From JBNKHH01 sp050290245 (GTDB taxonomy: Bacteria; Pseudomonadota; Alphaproteobacteria; Rhodobacterales; Rhodobacteraceae), in contig JBNKHH010000012.1 of the NCBI GenBank assembly GCA_050290245.1, positions 1 to 54,778 of the forward strand: a stretch of 54,778 nucleotides of DNA. Direction: 5' to 3'. The notes beneath the pieces are model-generated. The model searched no databases and had not been told where the DNA came from. It saw nothing but the letters and a program-made list of their open reading frames with translations. This document shows, piece by piece, positions 32,623-39,900 of this stretch; position 1 is the first letter of the stretch, and each line of letters begins with the position of its first letter. Both the position numbers and the translations under genes were made by a program.

Positions 32623-34536
32623 ATGGGTAAAGTTATCGGTATCGACCTTGGTACGACCAACAGCTGCGTTGCCATCATGGATGGGGCCCAGCCACGAGTG
32701 ATCGAGAACGCCGAAGGCGCCCGGACGACCCCGTCCATCGTTGCATTCACCGACAGCGAACGCCTTGTCGGTCAGCCAGCCAAGCGCCAGGCTGTCACCA
32801 ACCCCGAAAACACCGTCTTCGCCGTGAAGCGCCTGATCGGCCGCCGCGTCGACGACGCCGAGGTCACGAAAGACAAGGACATTGTGCCTTACGCCATCGT
32901 CGACTCGGGCAATGGTGACGCATGGGTCCAGGCTGGTGGTGAGAAATATTCGCCTTCGCAGGTTTCTGCATTCATCCTTCAGAAAATGAAGGAAACCGCC
33001 GAGTCGTATCTTGGCGAAGAGGTCACGCAGGCCGTGATCACGGTTCCCGCATACTTCAACGACGCCCAGCGTCAGGCCACCAAGGACGCAGGCAAGATCG
33101 CCGGCCTCGAAGTCCTGCGGATCATCAACGAGCCGACCGCTGCCGCGCTGGCCTATGGCCTCGACAAGAAAGAGACCAAGACCATCGCCGTCTATGACCT
33201 TGGCGGTGGTACCTTCGACATCACGATCCTGGAAATCGACGACGGCCTGTTCGAAGTCAAATCCACCAACGGCGACACGTTCCTCGGTGGTGAAGACTTT
33301 GACATGCGTATCGTCAATTACCTGGCAGGTGAGTTCAAGAAAGAGCACGGCGTCGACCTGTCCAAGGACAAGATGGCGCTGCAGCGTCTGAAGGAAGCTG
33401 CGGAAAAGGCCAAGATTGAACTGTCGTCCTCGACGCAGACCGAGATCAACCAGCCGTTCATCTCGATGGACCCTTCGACCGGCACGCCGCTGCACATGGT
33501 CGTCAAACTGACCCGCGCCAAGCTGGAATCGCTGGTCTCCGACCTGATCAAGAACTCGATCAAGCCGTGCCAGGCCGCTCTGAAGGACGCCGGTCTCTCG
33601 ACCAGCGACATCGACGAGGTGGTTCTGGTTGGCGGCATGACCCGGATGCCCAAAGTCATCGAAGAGGTGACCAAGTTCTTCGGGAAAGAGCCGCACAAGG
33701 GTGTGAACCCGGACGAAGTCGTCGCCATGGGCGCCGCCATCCAGGCCGGTGTTCTGCAGGGCGACGTGAAAGACGTCGTCCTTCTCGACGTCACGCCGCT
33801 GTCGCTGGGCATCGAAACGCTCGGTGGTGTCTTCACCCGCCTGATCGACCGCAACACGACGATTCCGACGAAAAAATCGCAGATCTTCTCGACGGCTGAG
33901 GACAACCAGAACGCCGTGACCATCCGGGTCTTCCAGGGTGAGCGCGAGATGGCGTCGGACAACAAGATGCTCGGTCAGTTCAACCTTGAAGACATCCCGC
34001 CGGCACCGCGCGGAATGCCTCAGATCGAAGTGACCTTCGACATCGACGCCAACGGCATCGTTTCGGTTTCGGCCAAGGACAAGGGCACCGGCAAAGAACA
34101 CCGGATCACCATCCAGGCTTCCGGCGGTCTGTCCGACGAAGAGATCGAAGCAATGGTCAAGGACGCCGAGGAGAACGCCGAGGCAGACAAGGCCAAGAAG
34201 GATCTCATCGAGGCCAGGAACGGCGCAGAGAGCCTCATCCACGCGACCGAAAAGTCGATGGAAGAGCATGGCGACAAGGTCGATCCGACCACCATCGAGG
34301 CTATCGAACTGGCGATTGCCAACCTCAAGGAGCAGATGGAAAGCGACGACGCGGGAAAGATCCGCTCGGGCATCCAGAACGTGACCGAGGCGTCCATGAA
34401 ACTGGGCGAAGCGATCTACAAGGCCCAGGCTGAACAAGCTGGTGACGCCGACCCTGAAGAGGACGGGCCTCAGGGTGTTGATGACGACATCGTTGATGCC
34501 GACTTCGAAGACCTCGACGACCAGAACCGCGCCTGA
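32623..34536 (+). CDS. dnaK: molecular chaperone DnaK (Hsp70)
   Basis: A 637-residue Hsp70 of normal length. The ATPase domain starts IGIDLGTTNSCVAIMDG; the phosphate loop AVYDLGGGTFDITILEI lies near residue 190 and VVLVGGMTRMPKVIEEV near 335. The linker VLLDVTPLSLGIETLGG leads to the substrate-binding domain, and the tail ends EEDGPQGVDDDIVDADFEDL, with the EEVD-less acidic end of bacterial DnaK. It folds and refolds proteins with DnaJ and GrpE. It forms an operon with dnaJ behind an RpoH-type promoter. Confidence 0.99.
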   Translation: MGKVIGIDLGTTNSCVAIMDGAQPRVIENAEGARTTPSIVAFTDSERLVGQPAKRQAVTNPENTVFAVKRLIGRRVDDAEVTKDKDIVPYAIVDSGNGDAWVQAGGEKYSPSQVSAFILQKMKETAESYLGEEVTQAVITVPAYFNDAQRQATKDAGKIAGLEVLRIINEPTAAALAYGLDKKETKTIAVYDLGGGTFDITILEIDDGLFEVKSTNGDTFLGGEDFDMRIVNYLAGEFKKEHGVDLSKDKMALQRLKEAAEKAKIELSSSTQTEINQPFISMDPSTGTPLHMVVKLTRAKLESLVSDLIKNSIKPCQAALKDAGLSTSDIDEVVLVGGMTRMPKVIEEVTKFFGKEPHKGVNPDEVVAMGAAIQAGVLQGDVKDVVLLDVTPLSLGIETLGGVFTRLIDRNTTIPTKKSQIFSTAEDNQNAVTIRVFQGEREMASDNKMLGQFNLEDIPPAPRGMPQIEVTFDIDANGIVSVSAKDKGTGKEHRITIQASGGLSDEEIEAMVKDAEENAEADKAKKDLIEARNGAESLIHATEKSMEEHGDKVDPTTIEAIELAIANLKEQMESDDAGKIRSGIQNVTEASMKLGEAIYKAQAEQAGDADPEEDGPQGVDDDIVDADFEDLDDQNRA

Positions 34537-34556
34537 TCGCGCCTGAACGCATCACC

Positions 34557-34587
34557 AGGCCGGTCCCAACCCCATTGGGGCCGGCCT
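34557..34587 (+). terminator. dnaK-dnaJ intercistronic hairpin
   Basis: AGGCCGGTCCCAA pairs with TTGGGGCCGGCCT around a CCCCA loop, a 13-bp stem with one G-U pair. There is no T-run, so it is more likely an attenuator or processing signal setting the DnaK to DnaJ ratio than a full terminator. It lies 20 bp after dnaK. Confidence 0.7.
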
Positions 34588-34610
34588 TCGCGTTCAAAAG
34601 GGAATGAAAC

Positions 34611-35756
34611 ATGGCAAAGCGCGATTATTACGAGGTTCTCGGGGTCTCCAAGGGCGCCAGCGCCGACGAGATCAAGAAGGCCTACCGTGCGAAGGCAAAG
34701 GTCCTTCACCCTGACCGCAACTCTGACAATCCCGACGCCGAAGCTCAGTTCAAGGAAGCAAACGAAGCCTACGAAGTTCTGAAGGACGCCGAGAAAAAGG
34801 CTGCCTATGACCGCTTCGGTCACGCCGCGTTCGATGGAAGCATGGGTGGCGGTCCGCGTCCCGGCGGTGCCGGGGGCGGGGGCGACTTCGCCAGCGCCTT
34901 CTCGGACGTCTTCGACGATCTCTTCGGCGACATCATGGGCGGACGCCGCGGTGGCGGCGGTCAGCGGGCCATGCGTGGTTCGGACCTGCGCTACAACCTG
35001 CGCGTCTCGCTCGAGGATGCCTACAAGGGCCTGCAAAAGACCATCCAGGTTCCTACCGCATTGTCCTGCGACGTTTGCAAGGGCTCCGGCGCCAAGGACG
35101 GGGCCGAACCGCAAACCTGCCCGACCTGCTCGGGCATGGGCAAGGTCCGCGCCTCTCAGGGTTTCTTTACAGTCGAACGCACCTGCCCGACCTGCCAGGG
35201 CCTTGGCAAGACCATCAAGGATCCCTGTCAGAACTGCGGCGGCGCGGGACGCGTCGAAAAGGAACGTTCGCTTTCGGTCAACATCCCGGCCGGCGTCGAA
35301 ACCGGCACCCGAATCCGTCTTGCGGGCGAGGGTGAGGCCGGTCTGCGTGGTGGCCCGTCGGGCGACCTTTACATCTTCATCGAGGTGCCGGATCACCAGA
35401 TCTTCATGCGCGACGGTCCGAACCTTTATTGCCGCGTGCCCGTCTCGATGACTGCCGCTGCCCTTGGTGGTGACATCGAGGTGCCGACCATCGACGGTGG
35501 CCGCAGCCGCGTAAAAGTCCCGTCGGGCAGCCAATCCGGCCGCCAGATGCGCCTGCGTGGCAAAGGCATGCCGTCGCTGCGCGGTGGCAGCCACGGCGAC
35601 ATGATGATCGAACTGGCCGTCGAAACCCCGGTCAACCTCACCGGCCGCCAGAAAGAACTCCTTCGCGAATTCGAAAAGCTCTCGGAAGAGAACAACCCTG
35701 AAAGCGCGGGATTCTTCAAAAAGGTGAAATCCTTTTGGGACGGCATGAAGAGCTGA
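34611..35756 (+). CDS. dnaJ: molecular chaperone DnaJ (Hsp40)
   Basis: A 381-residue class I Hsp40. The J domain has YRAKAKVLHPDRNSDNP with the HPD motif. A glycine-rich region (about 78-120) precedes four zinc-binding CxxCxGxG repeats: CDVCKGSG, CPTCSGMG, CPTCQGLG and CQNCGGAG. The C-terminal substrate-binding domains follow. It stimulates the DnaK ATPase and delivers unfolded substrates. It lies 74 bp after dnaK. Confidence 0.99.
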   Translation: MAKRDYYEVLGVSKGASADEIKKAYRAKAKVLHPDRNSDNPDAEAQFKEANEAYEVLKDAEKKAAYDRFGHAAFDGSMGGGPRPGGAGGGGDFASAFSDVFDDLFGDIMGGRRGGGGQRAMRGSDLRYNLRVSLEDAYKGLQKTIQVPTALSCDVCKGSGAKDGAEPQTCPTCSGMGKVRASQGFFTVERTCPTCQGLGKTIKDPCQNCGGAGRVEKERSLSVNIPAGVETGTRIRLAGEGEAGLRGGPSGDLYIFIEVPDHQIFMRDGPNLYCRVPVSMTAAALGGDIEVPTIDGGRSRVKVPSGSQSGRQMRLRGKGMPSLRGGSHGDMMIELAVETPVNLTGRQKELLREFEKLSEENNPESAGFFKKVKSFWDGMKS

Positions 35757-35785
35757 CCTCACTGATCCAGTTTCATGAACAATAA

Positions 35786-35819
35786 GGGCAGACCACGATG
35801 ACCGTGGCCTGTCCTTTTT
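35786..35819 (+). terminator. Rho-independent terminator of dnaKJ
   Basis: GGGCAGACCACG pairs with CGTGGCCTGTCC around an ATGAC loop (11 pairs, one mismatch) and is followed by TTTTT. It lies about 30 bp after the dnaJ stop. Confidence 0.85.
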
Positions 35820-35931
35820 CAATCCGCCCCAATTTCACCGAATTCTTTGTAAAATGTGCCGATTTGTGGTCTAAATAGGGCCGTTAATTAGTTCATGCGT
35901 CCCCGCGCGATTTTGTGTTTCCGAGTGCCCT

Positions 35932-36513
35932 ATGACCCCCATTGAACGTGTATCCATTAAAGGCCGTGCCCTCTCCACCCTTGGTCTGGGTGGCCATGCC
36001 ACTATGACCGATATCCGCACCGCCTACCGCCGCCTCGCTTTTGAGTACCACCCCGACCGTAACGACGGCGCCACCGATGCCTTCAGCACGATCAGCGAAG
36101 CCTACCAGTACCTCTCCGACAATGCCGATGCCCTTGGCATCACCCCTCTCCCCGCCAAGCCGCGCCGCGTTTCGCGCCCGGTCGTGCAGGCCACCGAGAC
36201 GTTTTTCACAGAGGACACCTTGGCCGAATGCCAGGCCTCCCTTGTAGGTGACGATGCGGCGGCTCAGCACGTTTCGACCCAAATGTACCGCAAGGGGCGC
36301 AACCTGACCTACTTTGTCCCGACCGCCATGGCCCGTGGAGAGAATCATGTCGCGCTTCCAACCGGAGAGCTGATCGACGGCCGCCGCGCTCATCCGCGCG
36401 TGATTTCGGTCGATCCGCGCGACACCGCCGCCGGCCTTTACGATGTGCCCGCGCACATCTGCGCCCAGCATTTCCCCGGTGCCCGCAGTGTCCAAATCCG
36501 CTTTGCCAGCTAA
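35932..36513 (+). CDS. J-domain protein, uncharacterised
   Basis: A 193-residue protein whose first 70 residues are a J domain: IRTAYRRLAFEYHPDRNDGA with the HPD motif near residue 43, inside GGHATMTDIRTAYRR. The rest (RPVVQATETFFTEDTLAECQ, then NLTYFVPTAMARGENHVALP) has no family I recognise; there is no zinc finger and no glycine-rich linker. The domain should stimulate an Hsp70, most simply DnaK encoded nearby, for a special client. It is separated from dnaJ by a terminator, so it has its own promoter. Confidence 0.78.
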   Translation: MTPIERVSIKGRALSTLGLGGHATMTDIRTAYRRLAFEYHPDRNDGATDAFSTISEAYQYLSDNADALGITPLPAKPRRVSRPVVQATETFFTEDTLAECQASLVGDDAAAQHVSTQMYRKGRNLTYFVPTAMARGENHVALPTGELIDGRRAHPRVISVDPRDTAAGLYDVPAHICAQHFPGARSVQIRFAS

Positions 36514-36516
36514 GCC

Positions 36517-36531
36517 TTAACCCGGATTTAA
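36517..36531 (+). promoter_or_regulatory. CtrA-type box upstream of radC
   Basis: TTAACCCGGATTTAA is a perfect TTAA-N7-TTAA match to the alphaproteobacterial CtrA consensus, and is followed by CC. It lies 23 bp before the radC ATG and just after the stop of the J-domain gene. Confidence 0.6.
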
Positions 36532-36540
36532 CCACGCTTG

Positions 36541-36569
36541 GTAATGGTCCGGTCATGCCGGACCATTAC
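36541..36569 (+). repeat. perfect 12-bp inverted repeat enclosing the radC start codon
   Basis: GTAATGGTCCGG (36541-36552) and CCGGACCATTAC (36558-36569) are exact reverse complements with the loop TCATG, in which the radC ATG (36555-36557) lies. It could be an operator or an RNA hairpin that presents or hides the start. Confidence 0.75.
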
Positions 36570-37298
36570 GCCTTTGACGAAGCCGCCCTGCCCCTCTTCG
36601 GCCATATGCCACGAGGCGAGGCGCTGCCTTCCTATATCCGCGACCATCGAAAACGTCTGCGCAACAGGTTCCTCGATGGCGGCGCAACCGCCGTTGCGGA
36701 CTATGAACTTCTCGAACTCGTCTTGTTCCGCGCCATCCCCCGGCGCGATGTAAAACCGCTTGCGCGCGCGTTGCTGGACACTTTCGGCGATTTCTCCGCC
36801 ACCCTGTCGGCCCCCCGCGAACGCCTTGCTCAGGTTGAGGGCGTCGGTGACGCCGTGATCACAGAACTGAAAATCATCGAGGCTGCCGCGCATCTCCTTG
36901 CCCGCACCCGTATCATGGACCGACCAGCCATCACCGGGTGGGACGCTCTGGTCCGCTATTGCCGCACCACCATGGCGCACCGCCAGACCGAGCAGTTCCG
37001 CATCCTTTTCCTGGATCGGAAGAATGTCCTGATCGCCGACGAGGAACAGGCCAGGGGCACCATCGATCACGTTCCCGTCTACCCGCGCGAGGTGGTCAAG
37101 CGTGCGCTCGAACTCAACGCTTCGTCGCTGATCCTGGTTCACAACCACCCGTCCGGCGACCCCACACCTTCCGAGGCCGATATCGTCGTCACACGCCAGA
37201 TCAGCGATGCGGCCCGCACGCTGTCGATCACGTTGCATGACCACCTCGTTATCGGTGCCGACAGCGAATATTCGTTTCGCGCGCATGCCCTGATCTAG
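36555..37298 (+). CDS. radC: RadC/JAB-domain DNA repair-associated protein
   Basis: A 247-residue protein. The N-terminal UPF0758 helix region (LPSYIRDHRKRLRNRFLDGG) includes a helix-hairpin-helix-like segment, LAQVEGVGDAVITELKIIEA. The C-terminal JAB/MPN domain holds the zinc motif VHNHPSGDPTPSEADIVVT (HxH...D) near residue 195. The biochemical role of RadC is unsettled; genes of this family are often linked to recombination, competence or mobile elements. The start at 36555 lies inside a perfect inverted repeat; an in-frame ATG at 36606 is the alternative. It converges with the OmpA-fusion gene. Confidence 0.9.
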   Translation: MPDHYAFDEAALPLFGHMPRGEALPSYIRDHRKRLRNRFLDGGATAVADYELLELVLFRAIPRRDVKPLARALLDTFGDFSATLSAPRERLAQVEGVGDAVITELKIIEAAAHLLARTRIMDRPAITGWDALVRYCRTTMAHRQTEQFRILFLDRKNVLIADEEQARGTIDHVPVYPREVVKRALELNASSLILVHNHPSGDPTPSEADIVVTRQISDAARTLSITLHDHLVIGADSEYSFRAHALI

Positions 37299-37301
37299 AG
37301 A

Positions 37302-38777
37302 CTATTTCACCCAGACTTCGACCCGCCGGTTCACCTGCTTGCCCCATGGCGTGTCATCGCAGGCCATGGGCATGCTTTCGCCAAATCCCACGGCGGTTAA
37401 CGTCACCGGAGCACCATCAATACGCGCACGCACCGCCCGCAAAACCGTCCGCGCCCGTCGCTCGGACAGGCGCTGGTTGCCGTCGGCCGGGCCGACACCA
37501 TCGGTAAACCCGACAAAGGCCAGCTCGCGTCCGTCGAATTCGCCCCGTCCGATCGCATCCGAAAGACGCAGCACGTTGGTTGCCGACTGGGGATCCAGGT
37601 CTGTCGATCCATCCTCGAACCGGAACGTGAGCGTCAACCGGTCCAGGTTCATCAATGCGCCTATCATACCCGTGACCGCACGCATCGCGTCCGGATCGTC
37701 CCCGGCTGCCAGAACAGCATTCGCCACCCGGTCCCCTTGACGCTCAAAGGCGATCTCCCCGATCACCTGGTCGACATATCCCGAGGCTCGTACTGCGGCC
37801 TGCGCCTCGTGCGATCTGGCATAGGCAATGAAATCACGCACCACCTTTGGCTGCCTTGCGCCGACGCGGTACAGGAACAATGGCTGGGTCACGGGATAAT
37901 CCTTGGATCGAATGGTATCGGGTGTTGCGGGCGTGGCCAGACCACAAGCGCCACTGATGACCAGCGGCACCGCGTTTCCGATCTTCGAAAACCGCACAAG
38001 TCCAAGCGCGGCAGGGTCCGCCGCAACAGCGTCGGCCAGAGCTTCGGCCGAACCGTGGCGGGTCGCGTCGGTAAAGCGTCGGCTCGGGAACAGCCTGCCC
38101 AGCATGGAAGTTTCCTCGGCCATAAGATGAAGCGACACTGCCAAATCCGGCCCATCCAGTTGCGCCCAGTTCCCGATACTCCCCGACAGCAAGCCCCTAA
38201 GCTGGCTGGCCGTTACCATCGCGCGCGGGTTGTCGGGCGCGACAATAGGCACCAGCGCATCCAGCGCGATCACATCTTGCCGGACCGGCGCCACCGCCGC
38301 AGAGCGGCCCATGGCCAGGTCAATTTCACCCGCTTCCAGCCGCGCAACGCCGGATGCGCCTTCGAACACTTCGCCCTCGAACACGGCAACCAGTTGGTGC
38401 TTGTCTCGGGTGCGCAGTTCCCAGGAAATTTGGGCATCGCTCTTGAAAATACTGCGATAGGCCAGGCCCTCGCGCTCGGCAAAAACCTGCAACAGCGACG
38501 GCAGCAGACCGTGCAATAGATCCGCCGGACCGGCGATTTTGGCCCGCGCCAGGATATCGTCAGGGTCCGGACAGCCGGTCCCCGCGCAGGTCACATTTCC
38601 TCCGTCGACGGTCAATGCGCCAAAGGCGGTCTCGACGCGGAACAACTCGCCATCATAGGAAACCAGGTCGCCCTCGATCGTCAGACTACCGTCCAGCGTG
38701 GTCAACACCACGGGCCCCGACCACAAGGCAGCCGGGCACAGCATCGCAAAGACAATCAGACTGAATCTCAGGAGCAT
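37302..38777 (-). CDS. phosphate-type substrate-binding protein fused to OmpA domain
   Basis: A 491-residue envelope protein. It has a signal peptide (LLRFSLIVFAMLCPAALWSG), then a short beta-rich segment (about residues 25-75), then a PstS-like type 2 periplasmic binding domain (about 85-340; LVAVFEGEVFEGASGVARLE, ARSHEAQAAVRASGYVDQVI). The end is an OmpA-type peptidoglycan-binding domain (about 375-491; FVGFTDGVGPADGNQRLSER). The architecture suggests a binding domain tethered to the cell wall. No phosphate-transport genes are adjacent. It lies 19 bp after the next envelope gene on the same strand. Confidence 0.82.
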   Translation of the reverse strand: MLLRFSLIVFAMLCPAALWSGPVVLTTLDGSLTIEGDLVSYDGELFRVETAFGALTVDGGNVTCAGTGCPDPDDILARAKIAGPADLLHGLLPSLLQVFAEREGLAYRSIFKSDAQISWELRTRDKHQLVAVFEGEVFEGASGVARLEAGEIDLAMGRSAAVAPVRQDVIALDALVPIVAPDNPRAMVTASQLRGLLSGSIGNWAQLDGPDLAVSLHLMAEETSMLGRLFPSRRFTDATRHGSAEALADAVAADPAALGLVRFSKIGNAVPLVISGACGLATPATPDTIRSKDYPVTQPLFLYRVGARQPKVVRDFIAYARSHEAQAAVRASGYVDQVIGEIAFERQGDRVANAVLAAGDDPDAMRAVTGMIGALMNLDRLTLTFRFEDGSTDLDPQSATNVLRLSDAIGRGEFDGRELAFVGFTDGVGPADGNQRLSERRARTVLRAVRARIDGAPVTLTAVGFGESMPMACDDTPWGKQVNRRVEVWVK

Positions 38778-38796
38778 GGGGGTGGCAGGGTCCGGG

Positions 38797-39753
38797 TCAG
38801 CGTCCCGCCAGTCTCATGTCCTGCAACAGATTCTGCAACCGTATGATCTCGCCCAGATGGTCGCAGCCCGGCATATCCAGCGCGACCTCCGTCTCACTCA
38901 TCCGACCCAGTGGTCCGGTCTGCAACGCCGTCGCCTTCAGGACGCGCCCACAATTAGCACGGGTCACCTCTGCCTCGACAACCAGGCGTACGACACCCCT
39001 CAACGGCGAATGCCCGGCCGGAAAGCTGTAAACCTCCGCTCCCGCACCATCCCCTGATCCCAGCCGCGTCAGGTAACCGCCCGATCCGCGCATTGCGCGC
39101 GAGATCGTCTTCGGAGACCCCGACCAGACGTGGCCGAACTGGCTTTTCTTGGCTCCGAACTCATAGGCATTGATCCGCAACGCCTGCACGCCATCCCATA
39201 ACAGCGCCACATGCTGGTAATCTCCCGCGTCCGGAACCTCGGCCTCGACCGTCACGGTCTGCTCCTCGACCCGCACTTCGATGTCCGAACGACCCGACAA
39301 TGCTGGCATGCTCGTCTCAAGGCGCCCGTCACCGTCCAAACGATCGTCAACCCGCATCGGACCCTGCGCCACCACCACGCGAGCACCTCCATGGCACCGT
39401 GCTTCGACTGTGATCTTCAGCGTTGCCGCGGGGGCATTTTCGACCAGGACCTGTGGACGACAGTTGTCGCCGCGCGCTTCCTGCTCTTGAACAGCGGCTT
39501 CTTCGGTTCGATGGGGCATGACCGGCGGGGGCGCCAGGATCGGTGTCAGTGTCGCGGCTGGCGGTGTCGGCAAGGGGCGTTGACTTTCCCCGCGCCGCAG
39601 GACTGGTGCCGCGTCGGGCCCTTCTTTGATCGTGGCCACCCCGTCATTGTCGGCCAGGACATTCTGCATGACATAGCCACTGAGAAAGGCAATCGCCAAT
39701 GCCACCAAGGCCGTCGCCAAACGCCGCCTGTCAAGCGATGCGATAAATCCCAT
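38797..39753 (-). CDS. uncharacterised envelope protein with N-terminal membrane anchor
   Basis: A 318-residue protein of unknown family. One transmembrane segment near the N-terminus (ATALVALAIAFLSGYVMQNV) is followed by a proline-rich linker (about residues 55-80, PTPPAATLTPILAPPPVMP) and a periplasmic part with paired beta segments, including LKITVEARCHGGARVVVAQG and IEVRVEEQTVTVEAEVPDAG. Conserved cysteines (NCRPQ, EARCHGG, ANCGRV, MPGCDH) may form disulfides. The ATG at 39753 follows GGAGGCAGGA. It precedes the OmpA-fusion gene on the same strand; secA is upstream. Confidence 0.65.
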   Translation of the reverse strand: MGFIASLDRRRLATALVALAIAFLSGYVMQNVLADNDGVATIKEGPDAAPVLRRGESQRPLPTPPAATLTPILAPPPVMPHRTEEAAVQEQEARGDNCRPQVLVENAPAATLKITVEARCHGGARVVVAQGPMRVDDRLDGDGRLETSMPALSGRSDIEVRVEEQTVTVEAEVPDAGDYQHVALLWDGVQALRINAYEFGAKKSQFGHVWSGSPKTISRAMRGSGGYLTRLGSGDGAGAEVYSFPAGHSPLRGVVRLVVEAEVTRANCGRVLKATALQTGPLGRMSETEVALDMPGCDHLGEIIRLQNLLQDMRLAGR

Positions 39754-39900
39754 TCCTGCCTCCAACGGCCTGCTCTTCAACGGCAGGTCCAGCCTTGCAG
39801 ATCAAGGTAAGAGAAATCCCTTCGCAGCGCCGCATCGAAGAACAACGGCCCACGAAAATCCTCGCAGGCTGAGTCGTAAGAGTCACAATGGGTTATCTGC

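Noticed and set aside
31789..34437. 882-codon minus-strand open frame across alkB and dnaK
   Set aside because: Only its last 210 codons (alkB) are real. The rest is antisense to the highly expressed dnaK, where codon bias (G/C in third positions) suppresses stop codons; it lacks a ribosome site and any motif.
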